DNA of 48,148 bases from an uncultured Oleiphilus sp. (lineage in GTDB: Bacteria; Pseudomonadota; Gammaproteobacteria; Pseudomonadales; Oleiphilaceae): NCBI GenBank assembly GCA_913020245.1, contig CAJWAD010000015.1:1-48148 (forward strand), in the 5' to 3' direction. Both the position numbers and the translations under genes were made by a program. The notes beneath the pieces were generated by a model, which had not been told where the DNA came from, searched no databases, and saw only the letters and a list, made by a program, of their open reading frames with translations. Shown in pieces: positions 25,604-33,733 of the stretch (position 1 is the stretch's first letter; the number at the start of each line of letters is the position of its first letter).

Positions 25604-27847
25604 ATGAACGACGGTTCTAGTATTAGCCATATAAATGAGGCACGAAGCGCCCACGGCGTGAGATCGAATGCTTCCCCTGAAAAGATAGAAAAACTGTCCT
25701 CAGTTTATGTCGACGGCTTGATCTTGGTCAGCCAACAGGTCTTTGATCGTACCGATGACTCTCTATTTGACCTGGCCAATAATGCACGCTCCAATAATGA
25801 ACAAAATCGCTACTTTGAGGCAATGCGTGAAGTACGCTTAAAACGAAAGCGCGTAGAACGCAAGTTCATAGACAGTATCAAAAATAACTTTCAACCTGAC
25901 TCAGTACTGAGAGATCCTCGTCCATCAGGCGCCGCTGAAATACAACAGTCCAATGTACTGAGCTTAGTTAGCGAACAAAATCTTGAAAAAGATATTGCGG
26001 TCACTAATATGGCCAATAAGTTAGAGGCTGGCTTACAATCGCAGTTCTTATTAAACAGGCATCGCGTCTGGGCGCTCTATACTGGCAGCGAAGCGCTAGA
26101 CAACGCAAACCATTTCAACAATCCTTTCAGCGCAATCAACTTATGCAAAGGCTTCAGTGAAGCATGCTCACAGATAGAGATTGAATTAGCGGAACGACTT
26201 TTACTGTTCAAACAATTTGATAAACAGGTGATGGCACGCCTCGGCAACATTATTGATAATCTGAACGGTATGATGGCTGACCTGGGCATCTTACCCAACT
26301 TGAGCGATCGCGACATCCGCGCCTCACTAACGAATAAGCAGACGCTTTCGAGAGCAAATGCTAGTAAAGAATCAAGAAGTGCCTCGCAAGCCGCCGCAGA
26401 ACAAACGCCTGATAACTTTTCCACAATGCAGCGCCTATTGCATGACCTGAACCAATCTTCCAGTTCTCATGCGGCCAGTTCAGGAGCGAACATCAGCCTG
26501 TCTTCTGATGATGTATTATCCTTGCTAACAATGCTGCAACATGCCGAACTTGAGAAACGTCATAACCAGAAGTCATTATTAGATATTGAACAAGCGATTC
26601 GCGATAGCGTTGATTCCATACAACCGTCCGTCAGTAAATCACTTGATGATAACCAGATCCAACAAACTGACCTAGAATTGATAAACCTAGTCGCTATGTT
26701 ATTCGAATTTATTCTAGACGATTATAATCTAGCGCCATCGATACAAGTCCTCATTAGCCGGCTCCAAATCCCAATACTTAAAGTGGTGATTAAAGACTCA
26801 AGTTTCTTCAACACTAGTCAACACCCGGCACGACAACTACTAAATACTCTAGCGAAAGCCGGTATTGGCTGGACCGAGCACCAGGAAAAACGCAACGACC
26901 CACTCCATGCAAAAATACATGAAACTGTTCACTTTTTGCTCGATAATTTTGAAGGTGATCTAAGTTTATTCTCTAAACTAAACCAAGAGTTTAATGACTA
27001 CTTACAGAGAGATGATAGACGCACCGCCATAATAGAGCAGCGCACCCGAAAGTCTGAAGAAGGACGCATCAAGGGACGTCAGGCCCAACAGGAAGTTGAC
27101 TTAAGGGTAAATAGACTGGCTGATTCGATTCATACGCCTTTGCAAAAGCCCATTACCCACTTACTCAAAAAAGCATGGGGTAGAGTGATGTTTCTAGCCT
27201 ATCTAAAAGATGAGCAAGAACATCAGTGGGAAAAAGCCTGCCGTACCGCTGAAGATTTGATTTGGTGCTCACAACCCGTCAGCGATCCGGCTGATCGTCA
27301 AAAATGGGTGGCCACTGTGCCAAAACTACTGAAACAAATAGAGCAAGGCCTAGAAAGTATTTCGTATAGCGCGGAGGAGCTAAATATTGATCTGAACGAA
27401 ATAAAACGGTTACTCACCAAGCAGTTTAAAGAAAGCGCTGTTTATGACAGCAACATTATCGATGCAAGTAAGCGAGCGAAGCAACAATTACTTGAAACGA
27501 AACGTCACAATGAATTAAGGCGACAGCCTTCTGGTGTTAAATCAAATGAACGATCACAAGATCCTGAGCATCAAGCGTGTTTTCGTGCTATCGAGGCGCT
27601 TGAGGAAGGGCAATGGTTCGAATTTACAGATGTCAAACGGCAAAAGCTCCGTTGGAAGTTAACGTCCATTGTGAACGACGCGGACAGTTATATTTTCGTC
27701 AATCGGATGGGCCTACAACCGATCGAAAAAACAAAAGCCGAACTTGCCAAGCATCTCTCAGAAAAGTCAGCCACTATCCTTGAACAAGGCGCATTGATTG
27801 ATCGTGCCATTCACAGCGTAATCAATGCCTTAAAACAAGAAAAATAG
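25604..27847 (+). CDS. DUF1631 family protein, copy 2
   Basis: 747 residues from ATG 25604; a TTG at 25586 would add six residues, and neither has a good SD. Shared with copy 1 are the N-terminal YFEAMREVRLKRKR, the core LVAMLFEFILDD and RLQIPILK (about 386-393), FFNTSQHPARQLLN, a WGRVMFLAYL block and the C-terminal barrel (WFEF, YIFVNRMG, LIDRAIHSVINAL). A Ser/Ala/Gln-rich linker lies at about 245-300. Apart from these blocks the two diverge strongly, so this is an old duplication. No signal peptide. Function unknown. The TonB-like gene follows on the same strand after 71 bases. Confidence 0.88.
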   Translation: MNDGSSISHINEARSAHGVRSNASPEKIEKLSSVYVDGLILVSQQVFDRTDDSLFDLANNARSNNEQNRYFEAMREVRLKRKRVERKFIDSIKNNFQPDSVLRDPRPSGAAEIQQSNVLSLVSEQNLEKDIAVTNMANKLEAGLQSQFLLNRHRVWALYTGSEALDNANHFNNPFSAINLCKGFSEACSQIEIELAERLLLFKQFDKQVMARLGNIIDNLNGMMADLGILPNLSDRDIRASLTNKQTLSRANASKESRSASQAAAEQTPDNFSTMQRLLHDLNQSSSSHAASSGANISLSSDDVLSLLTMLQHAELEKRHNQKSLLDIEQAIRDSVDSIQPSVSKSLDDNQIQQTDLELINLVAMLFEFILDDYNLAPSIQVLISRLQIPILKVVIKDSSFFNTSQHPARQLLNTLAKAGIGWTEHQEKRNDPLHAKIHETVHFLLDNFEGDLSLFSKLNQEFNDYLQRDDRRTAIIEQRTRKSEEGRIKGRQAQQEVDLRVNRLADSIHTPLQKPITHLLKKAWGRVMFLAYLKDEQEHQWEKACRTAEDLIWCSQPVSDPADRQKWVATVPKLLKQIEQGLESISYSAEELNIDLNEIKRLLTKQFKESAVYDSNIIDASKRAKQQLLETKRHNELRRQPSGVKSNERSQDPEHQACFRAIEALEEGQWFEFTDVKRQKLRWKLTSIVNDADSYIFVNRMGLQPIEKTKAELAKHLSEKSATILEQGALIDRAIHSVINALKQEK

Positions 27848-27918
27848 GTGTATCGCGACATCTCGATAGTTGTCTACAATTATGAATATTCGTTTTAGTT
27901 TCAAACTCATACACTTGC

Positions 27919-28656
27919 ATGACTAGTCCATCGCTCGGCATCTCTATTGCTCTCGCGTTCCTCCTACACGCAATTACCATCGCTCTGTTAAATTCGTTGA
28001 AACTACCAGAACCGCCGAATGAGGCGCAAAGCATTCCGATACAACTGACGAGCACTCGCTCGATCGCATCGGTAAGTGCTAGTAATCAAAGCGCTGCCAC
28101 TACGAGCAAAAAAGATGTTATCAACACAAAAGGGGCATCGCTTTACAAACAACACGACTCAATCACCGAAAAGACAGCGGAAAGTAACACTAAACAAACA
28201 CAAGCATCAAGTGTCAGCTCTCGCTATAGCCAGCAATCTCGACAGTCGAAAAGCAGCCAGGCGGGTGCGAGCGTTAAAAGCCTTTTTCAAACAGAGATGC
28301 CGACATCGAGCGATATAGCAATCATCCAGAAAAAGGAAAACACGACAGAACTCAGCGCCTACGAACAACTGCTGTTGAAACACTTGCTAGGTGAAAAGCT
28401 TTATGATGATTTTCATCCAGTAATGGAGTTAAGTTATTTAGACTCAGTGAGCTACAGCATACAACTCACTTTATTTGGAAATGGTGCCATCAAATCTGCT
28501 TACTTGACGAAAAATAGTGCGTCATCACAAATCGATAAACTCGCGCTAACCGCCGCATTTAATGCCAGCCCTTACCCGAAACCGCCGGCCGGAGAGTTAA
28601 GCAACGGGTTCACTTACAACATTCCAGTCAAATATTACAAAAAACAGTTTGATTAG
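27919..28656 (+). CDS. TonB/TolA-C-domain membrane-anchored protein
   Basis: 245 residues. One N-terminal membrane anchor (SLGISIALAFLLHAITIALL), then a 120-residue Ser/Thr/Gln/Lys-rich periplasmic linker, then a C-terminal TonB-family domain: YSIQLTLFGNGAIKSAYL, 'SSQIDKLALTAAFNASPYPKPP' region and FTYNIPVKYY. The pattern of a hydrophobic Asp-Lys-Ala helix before PYPKPP fits energy-transducer TonB and TolA C-domains. Unlike classical TonB, the linker is proline-poor. No exbB/exbD or tolQ/tolR is nearby, so its motor partner, if any, is elsewhere. Start at ATG 27919 without a clear SD. The stop overlaps the convergent sbcB stop by 4 bases. Confidence 0.7.
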   Translation: MTSPSLGISIALAFLLHAITIALLNSLKLPEPPNEAQSIPIQLTSTRSIASVSASNQSAATTSKKDVINTKGASLYKQHDSITEKTAESNTKQTQASSVSSRYSQQSRQSKSSQAGASVKSLFQTEMPTSSDIAIIQKKENTTELSAYEQLLLKHLLGEKLYDDFHPVMELSYLDSVSYSIQLTLFGNGAIKSAYLTKNSASSQIDKLALTAAFNASPYPKPPAGELSNGFTYNIPVKYYKKQFD

Positions 28657-30095
28657 TATGGATAAATTGATTCGGCATAAAGTTGTAGTTCATCAAGTAA
28701 GCTTTGCTGATTAGGGACACGCTGGGAGCTTGCTACGCGTTTTAAAGACTGCGCAAACCTCTCAAAAGACAGATATGGCGAATCAGCACAAAGTAAACGC
28801 TCTTTGCACAAGCTTATCCACTTTTCCTGCTCTTCATCCTCGAGGATTTCAGGGAAATTTCTCGCCTTATAACGAAATAACATTTCCTCTAAACGCGGAT
28901 CTTGAAAATCAAAGACAAAGTTATTTAACTCGTTCGCGCTCGCTCTGCGTATTTTTTCCATCTGTGCACGGTCGCTTGGGGAAAAGAAGCCCCCAGAGTA
29001 AATCATTAAATCAGGATCGTTAACGTGGTTTGTCTCCAACTCATCAAGCACGAATACCTCTGAAACAGAAGAGAGCTCATCCATCTTTTCCTGAACGAGC
29101 TTTAAATTCTCAAGTAAACTGGCCCGACTTAAACCCCAATCTACTAGCTGCTCATTAGCGATCGTTTTCATCATCGCAGCAGGTGCAAGCATCGGACACT
29201 TGTTTATGTGCAATACCTTCAGCGCAGGTCGCTCTTCACCTTCTGGTATATCTGCTTGCGCGGTAAATAAAAGTGCTTTTAATTGCTCAACGCTTTTGTC
29301 CAACAGGTATTTTGGGCTTTGTCTTAGGTCAAACACCACCAAACCATTTTTATTTGTTGGGTGCTTAGCCAGTGGATAGACCAAAGACATACACCCATTT
29401 GCAACCGGGTATTTAGACGAAAAATGTAAGAACGGCTTGCCTAGTTGTTGCTCCAAAAACTTTGCAACAGACTGCTTCGTACGCATAGCAAACGCATAAT
29501 CAAAAAGCTTCGGATGATGCGCCCTAATCAAACGCGCAAGTGCTATCGTTGCATACACATCCGACATAGCGTCATGCGCCGCCTCATGTGAAATATCATT
29601 CGCTTGCGTTAGCTTTTCCAAGCGAAATGAAGTGTTACCCGCGTCATCCTTCGGCCAATTTATACCCTCAGGCCTGAGGGCATAACATAAACGCGCAACA
29701 TCAATAATATCCCAGCGACTATTCCCCGCTTTCCACTCTCGCTCATAAGGATCAATAAAATTACGATAAAAAAGATTGCGAGTAACTTCGTCATCAAAAC
29801 GAATACTATTGTAACCTGCTACACAAGTTTCTGGATGAGAGAACTCACGATAAATACACTCTGCAAACTCAGACTCCGACATTCCCTCCGAGCGAGCATG
29901 CTGGGGGGTTATTCCGGTGATAAGGCAGGCTTCGACGGAGGGCAAATAATCATCGGTAGGCCGACAATAGATAGTGACCGGATCCCCGATAATATTTAAC
30001 TGATAGTCTGTTCGAATACCCGCAAATTGCGAAGGACGGTCTTTCTGAGGATCAGCACCGAATGTTTCATAATCGTGCCAAAAGATGGTCTGCAT
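28653..30095 (-). CDS. sbcB: Exodeoxyribonuclease I
   Basis: 3'-5' ssDNA exonuclease acting in recombination and mismatch repair. 480 residues, standard length. DEDD motifs: Asp8 and Glu10 in HDYETFG, GYNSIRFDDEVTRNLFYRN, and the HEAAHDAMSDVYATIALARL segment with the catalytic His and Asp. The SH3-like and C-terminal helical domains are present (PKYLLDKSVEQLK, ALKVLHINKCP). ATG at 30095. Monocistronic, convergent with the TonB-like gene. Confidence 0.96.
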   Translation of the reverse strand: MQTIFWHDYETFGADPQKDRPSQFAGIRTDYQLNIIGDPVTIYCRPTDDYLPSVEACLITGITPQHARSEGMSESEFAECIYREFSHPETCVAGYNSIRFDDEVTRNLFYRNFIDPYEREWKAGNSRWDIIDVARLCYALRPEGINWPKDDAGNTSFRLEKLTQANDISHEAAHDAMSDVYATIALARLIRAHHPKLFDYAFAMRTKQSVAKFLEQQLGKPFLHFSSKYPVANGCMSLVYPLAKHPTNKNGLVVFDLRQSPKYLLDKSVEQLKALLFTAQADIPEGEERPALKVLHINKCPMLAPAAMMKTIANEQLVDWGLSRASLLENLKLVQEKMDELSSVSEVFVLDELETNHVNDPDLMIYSGGFFSPSDRAQMEKIRRASANELNNFVFDFQDPRLEEMLFRYKARNFPEILEDEEQEKWISLCKERLLCADSPYLSFERFAQSLKRVASSQRVPNQQSLLDELQLYAESIYPY

Positions 30096-30161
30096 ATACT
30101 CGCCTAATTCAAAAAATTAGACGCATGGTACTATAAAAAGACTGCGCTATCCGACTATCGG

Positions 30162-31061
30162 CTAGAACAGTCCGTTACCGCGATCGATATATTCCGACCG
30201 GACCCGGTCCGTGCCCGTTGCGTTAATACCGGATGTTAAATCTATTTGCATCGCAGTTGGCAAGTTGATGAACGCACCCAAATCAGTGCTTATCATTCCA
30301 TTGTCGGTCTGCCAATCTGTCGCTTCCTTTTGAAAGCTTATAAAAAAGTCGCTTGTGTAATCAACTTGACCCGTTGTGGCGTTGCGCGCGCCTATGTCGA
30401 GCGTTTTATAATCGGCTAAATTATAACAATATAGTCCAAGGCTGCAGTCTGTAGCCCCCCCGGTCTGGGCGTTAGATGCACCAAAATAAGAACTGCGCGA
30501 ACTGTCTTGATCGCCATTCGTGTCTAGCATTGTAGTTTGGTATTGCGTGCCAAAAAAATCAACAACCTCGGCTTCGACGTTGCCGGAGATGCTGTTGAAG
30601 TCGCCCGATAGCTGCCCTCGCGCCTCACCGAACCCGATGCGAAAGCCGGTTAACTCGTCATTATCGTCTCGCGCTATTTCAAAGAAAGGGTCATTTAATT
30701 CGAACGGTATAATGTCGTTGATAGCATACGCTTGACCGTCTAGCTGAAGCTGGTTCGCGTCCGTGGAAATTGATCCAAAACTTAGGTTGGTGATATTAAT
30801 ATCCGCGTCATAAGTCTCGCCCGCTTTCGCATAGCGACCGGCTTCTAGGGTATCGATATTCATTTGAAGATCTGCTTCCATCCCCAGTGTCACTCGGGTG
30901 TAGCTGGTCGAGCCAATTTCTTCAATGTCAAACGCAACAGCGCCTTGACCCGAATACTCGCTCAACTCGTCATCAGTAATGGGTTGGAGCTCAGCAAACG
31001 CAGCCTGAGTCATTGAAATTGCCAATGCCGAAAGCATTACACTGTAGGATCGATTTTTCAT
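30162..31061 (-). CDS. Exported DUF6160-like beta-rich protein
   Basis: 299 residues from the ATG at 31061 (GAGAAG about 11 bases upstream); a start six codons earlier is open but gives a poorer signal peptide. Signal peptide KNRSYSVMLSALAISMTQAAFA, cleavage after AFA. The mature N-terminus, LQPITDDELSEYSGQGAVAFDIEE, carries the D-x-E-L-S-x-x-S-G-Q-G signature common to exported proteins of gammaproteobacteria grouped as DUF6160. The rest is acidic, rich in Asp/Asn/Thr/Gly and predicted beta, with an internal Cys pair (DCSLGLYCYN). Probably outer-membrane or surface-associated; function unknown. It has a 438-base upstream region to itself. Confidence 0.65.
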   Translation of the reverse strand: MKNRSYSVMLSALAISMTQAAFAELQPITDDELSEYSGQGAVAFDIEEIGSTSYTRVTLGMEADLQMNIDTLEAGRYAKAGETYDADINITNLSFGSISTDANQLQLDGQAYAINDIIPFELNDPFFEIARDDNDELTGFRIGFGEARGQLSGDFNSISGNVEAEVVDFFGTQYQTTMLDTNGDQDSSRSSYFGASNAQTGGATDCSLGLYCYNLADYKTLDIGARNATTGQVDYTSDFFISFQKEATDWQTDNGMISTDLGAFINLPTAMQIDLTSGINATGTDRVRSEYIDRGNGLF

Positions 31062-31233
31062 ATAGTCGAATCTTCTCACAGAATTTAGTGAATCCCTTTT
31101 TAGTTCGGCGGTTAGTCATGAATCATTTCAGCTCTTAGGTACCCATCGGATGCTCAGGTGGATACTAATTATTGTTGCTGTTATAGGTTTGTTTATTTCA
31201 AAACACACTATAACGCGCTAGCTCGAAACGACT

Positions 31234-31249
31234 GTGACATAAACCACAC
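31234..31249. promoter_or_regulatory. Possible CRP/Vfr-like binding site
   Basis: TGTGA at 31234-31238, six bases, then CCACA at 31245-31249, one mismatch from TGTGA-N6-TCACA. It is 173-188 bases upstream of the DUF6160-like ATG. Single weak match, no supporting promoter. Confidence 0.25.
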
Positions 31250-31442
31250 TGCGCTTTGGTGAAACATTTCTAGTCACAAAACTTAGACTTACATCACATT
31301 ACATGCGGTTAATATTTAAACTAAATGAAAGTTTCTACTTAACCAGCCAATGAAATAAGCTTAACAGACCCTTCATGGCGGAACTGCAAACAAGCGTGAA
31401 TGTTTGCGATATTCAAATAAGGAACAGAAATTAGAGGCATAA

Positions 31443-31468
31443 AAAAGCCTCAAAAAAATGAGGCTTTT
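31443..31468 (-). terminator. Intrinsic terminator after grxD
   Basis: Nine-base arms AAAAGCCTC (31443-31451) and GAGGCTTTT (31460-31468) around an eight-base loop. On the minus strand the stem is followed by six T, 32 bases after the grxD stop. It could work in both directions. Confidence 0.9.
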
Positions 31469-31499
31469 AAAAAATGATTTGATGAAAAAATATGTTTTT

Positions 31500-31829
31500 T
31501 TAGCCGTCTTCTGAATCCTTCACTGCGCCAGAAATCATCTCTTTCAGCTCACCAGACTCATATAACTCCGTAATAATATCGCAACCACCAACTAGTTCGC
31601 CCTTGATAAATAACTGCGGAAATGTGGGCCAATTTGAGTAAACCTTAAGGTTCTCCCGAACCTCTGGATTATCTAAAATATTTATGTAGGCGAAGCGTTC
31701 TCCGCATGCCATCAGTGCCTGCACAGTGCGCGCAGAAAAACCACACTGCGGCTGCTGCGGCGTGCCCTTCATATAAAGCAAAATGTCATTTTGCTCAACC
31801 TGCTCTTTGATCGCGTCCATTACTGACAT
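31500..31829 (-). CDS. grxD: Monothiol glutaredoxin Grx4/GrxD
   Basis: 109 residues. The CGFS active site has Cys29 in PQCGFSARTVQAL, preceded by LLYMKGTP. WPTFPQLFIKGELVGGCDII supplies the glutathione-binding TFPQ and GG-C-D segments. CGFS glutaredoxins coordinate a shared [2Fe-2S] cluster with glutathione and serve in Fe-S transfer and iron sensing. ATG at 31829. Followed by a strong terminator. In Pseudomonas grxD is also close to argF and the same ABC ATPase. Confidence 0.97.
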   Translation of the reverse strand: MSVMDAIKEQVEQNDILLYMKGTPQQPQCGFSARTVQALMACGERFAYINILDNPEVRENLKVYSNWPTFPQLFIKGELVGGCDIITELYESGELKEMISGAVKDSEDG

Positions 31830-31924
31830 GTCTACACCTCTAAAATTATTGACTGATCTTTATAGGGCGGTAGTTTACCACCCGCGCTCTATACCGCAAG
31901 CATTTAGCATTGCACTAATCTGCC

Positions 31925-33565
31925 TCAACCAGCAGGGTCGCGTGACCAAGCGCCTCCTCCAGGTGTTTCGATACGTAGCACGTCTCCCTTGTTGACGTTT
32001 ATATGAACCTTTGCACCAATATCCCGCCCATTTAGTTTGTTTATGCCCGTCTTTCCAGACTCTGCCCTCATACCCCAGGGCGCAAAACTCCTGCGCTCAG
32101 TTAAAAGCGTCAATTCACAAGACTGCTGAAATTGATAACTACGAACTAAACCATTACCACCACAATGCAGGCCCTCACCACCCGACCCTCTGCGTACAGC
32201 ATACTCATCAATAAGCAATGGGTAATGCATTTCAAGACTTTCAACAGGGGTATTCAAGGTATTCGTCATATGGCATTGCGTCGCCGATAAACCAGGTCCT
32301 AATTCACCCGCCCCCATCCCTCCGCCAAGAGTTTCATAATAATCCCAAGCAGCGCGTCCTGGCGCCGCCACCGCACCCATTGCAACATTGTTCATTGTCC
32401 CCTGCGAGGCGGCAGGCATCGCTATCCCCAATGCCGAAAAAGCCCCTTGAACCAAGTCTACGACCCGCATACTCGTTTCCACATTTCCAGCTGCCACAGC
32501 CGCGCCTGGCCTCGCATTTAAAATAGATCCCTCCGGCGCTAAAATATTTAAAAGACTAAAAACACCATGACAACTTGGTACATAATCTGGCAGCAAACAT
32601 ATGAACACATAGAAAACAGAGGCTGCGGTCACACTGATTGGACAATTCAAGTTCCCCTTAACTTCTCCACTTGTCTCGGAAAAATCAAAGTAGATACCCT
32701 TCGAGGACACAGAAAGGGAGAGAGACAAAGGCACTCGGGTTGCACCAAAACCATCGCCATCCATATATTCGACAAATTTCACTTTTTTACTTGGTAAATT
32801 CTGCAAAAACTGCATGGCAAGCGAAATCCCATACTGATTTAAGCTCGTACATGCACTTTGAAAATAAGTATGCGCGCACTGCTTTGTCGACAACCAGTCA
32901 CCAATACGTGCTAAACCGATTTTATTAGCACTGACTTGAGCAAGAAAGTCACCCGGTATGTGATCAGAATAATCGTCAGCTATTTCGACTGAAACATTAG
33001 CTGACTCATGAAAACCTTCATTGCAACCTCCAGTTTTAATGCTCATTAATAGCGTTGCACAAGTTCTCTGCAAACGACCTGCTTTGAATAAAAGTTGAGG
33101 CTTAATAAGGACACCTTCGTCATCGAGACTCTGAGATAACGGCATAGAGCCCGGTGTTCTCGCCCCAATATTGGCATGATGCGCTCGGTTTGCGACAAAA
33201 CCCAAGCAAATATCGTTTATAAAAATAGGGGATATCAGCGTCACGTCAGGCAGGTGCGTGCCGCCAGAATAGGGATCATTGAGGACCAAAACATCGCCAG
33301 CTTCCCAAATAAAACCGTTCACTAAGTCCGTCATAGCGTATGCCATACTTCCCAAATGCACAGGAATATGCGCAGCTTGCGTACAAATGCGCCCTTTTTG
33401 ATCAAATATTGCGCAAGAAAAATCCAGTCGGTCTTTTATATTGGGCGATAGAGCCGCCCGCTGTAATACGAATCCCATTTCTTCACAAATTGCATTTAAA
33501 CGTCCTGAAAATAACGCAAGCTCAACGCCATTTAAGCTCGGCACTTCCAAATATTGCTCTCTCAA
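31925..33565 (-). CDS. Hydantoinase B/5-oxoprolinase family subunit without partner
   Basis: 546 residues from TTG at 33565, which has GGGGAGG seven bases upstream. The frame is open a further eight codons to another TTG, but that start has no SD. Hydantoinase B blocks: MGFVLQRAALSPNIKDRLDFSCAIFD, AAHIPVHLGSMAYAM, GDVLVLNDPYSGGTHLPDVTLISPIF, RAHHANIGARTPGSMP, GNLNCPISVTAASVFYVF, MNNVAMG and GGGGAWSRD-type ending. HyuB works with HyuA, an ATP-grasp-like subunit, to open hydantoins or 5-oxoproline; no hyuA is within the window. Divergent from argD. Cytoplasmic; substrate unknown. Confidence 0.82.
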   Translation of the reverse strand: MREQYLEVPSLNGVELALFSGRLNAICEEMGFVLQRAALSPNIKDRLDFSCAIFDQKGRICTQAAHIPVHLGSMAYAMTDLVNGFIWEAGDVLVLNDPYSGGTHLPDVTLISPIFINDICLGFVANRAHHANIGARTPGSMPLSQSLDDEGVLIKPQLLFKAGRLQRTCATLLMSIKTGGCNEGFHESANVSVEIADDYSDHIPGDFLAQVSANKIGLARIGDWLSTKQCAHTYFQSACTSLNQYGISLAMQFLQNLPSKKVKFVEYMDGDGFGATRVPLSLSLSVSSKGIYFDFSETSGEVKGNLNCPISVTAASVFYVFICLLPDYVPSCHGVFSLLNILAPEGSILNARPGAAVAAGNVETSMRVVDLVQGAFSALGIAMPAASQGTMNNVAMGAVAAPGRAAWDYYETLGGGMGAGELGPGLSATQCHMTNTLNTPVESLEMHYPLLIDEYAVRRGSGGEGLHCGGNGLVRSYQFQQSCELTLLTERRSFAPWGMRAESGKTGINKLNGRDIGAKVHINVNKGDVLRIETPGGGAWSRDPAG

Positions 33566-33648
33566 AACTGCAACCTCCCCATAAATCAAGCCACGTTTAG
33601 CGCCTTAAAATAATACCTTTGTTTATCATCACATAAGCGGCCTGTTAT

Positions 33649-33677
33649 TTGCGAGTATCTGGACTTCTAGCTAAAAT
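33649..33677 (+). promoter_or_regulatory. Promoter candidate for argD
   Basis: TTGCGA (33649-33654), a 17-base spacer and TAAAAT (33672-33677). A start near 33684 would place the following hairpin at the very 5' end of the argD leader. Confidence 0.5.
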
Positions 33678-33691
33678 TTACTACTGTATTT

Positions 33692-33715
33692 AGGCAGCAT
33701 CTTCGCTGCCTTTTT
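33692..33715 (+). terminator. Terminator-like hairpin in the argD leader
   Basis: AGGCAGC (33692-33698) and GCTGCCT (33705-33711) around ATCTTC, then five T ending at 33715, only 18 bases before the argD ATG. No plus-strand gene lies upstream to be terminated, since hyuB runs away on the other strand. It therefore sits inside argD's own leader and could attenuate it, or end a short RNA. Confidence 0.7.
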
Positions 33716-33733
33716 CATTTAACGGGATTTGGT

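Larger units (their letters stand above)
31062..31499. other. 438-base intergenic region upstream of the DUF6160-like gene
   Basis: From right to left it holds the grxD terminator (31443-31468), an inverted repeat GCAAACA/TGTTTGC (31386-31392 with 31401-31407), a possible CRP/Vfr-type site (31234-31249) and the DUF6160-like leader. I see no ORF or RNA gene that I can support. Its length suggests complex control of the exported protein. Confidence 0.5.

Noticed and set aside
30151-30161. CCGACTATCGG dyad between sbcB and the DUF6160-like gene
   Set aside because: Only four-base arms with a three-base loop and a distant T-run; too weak to call a terminator.
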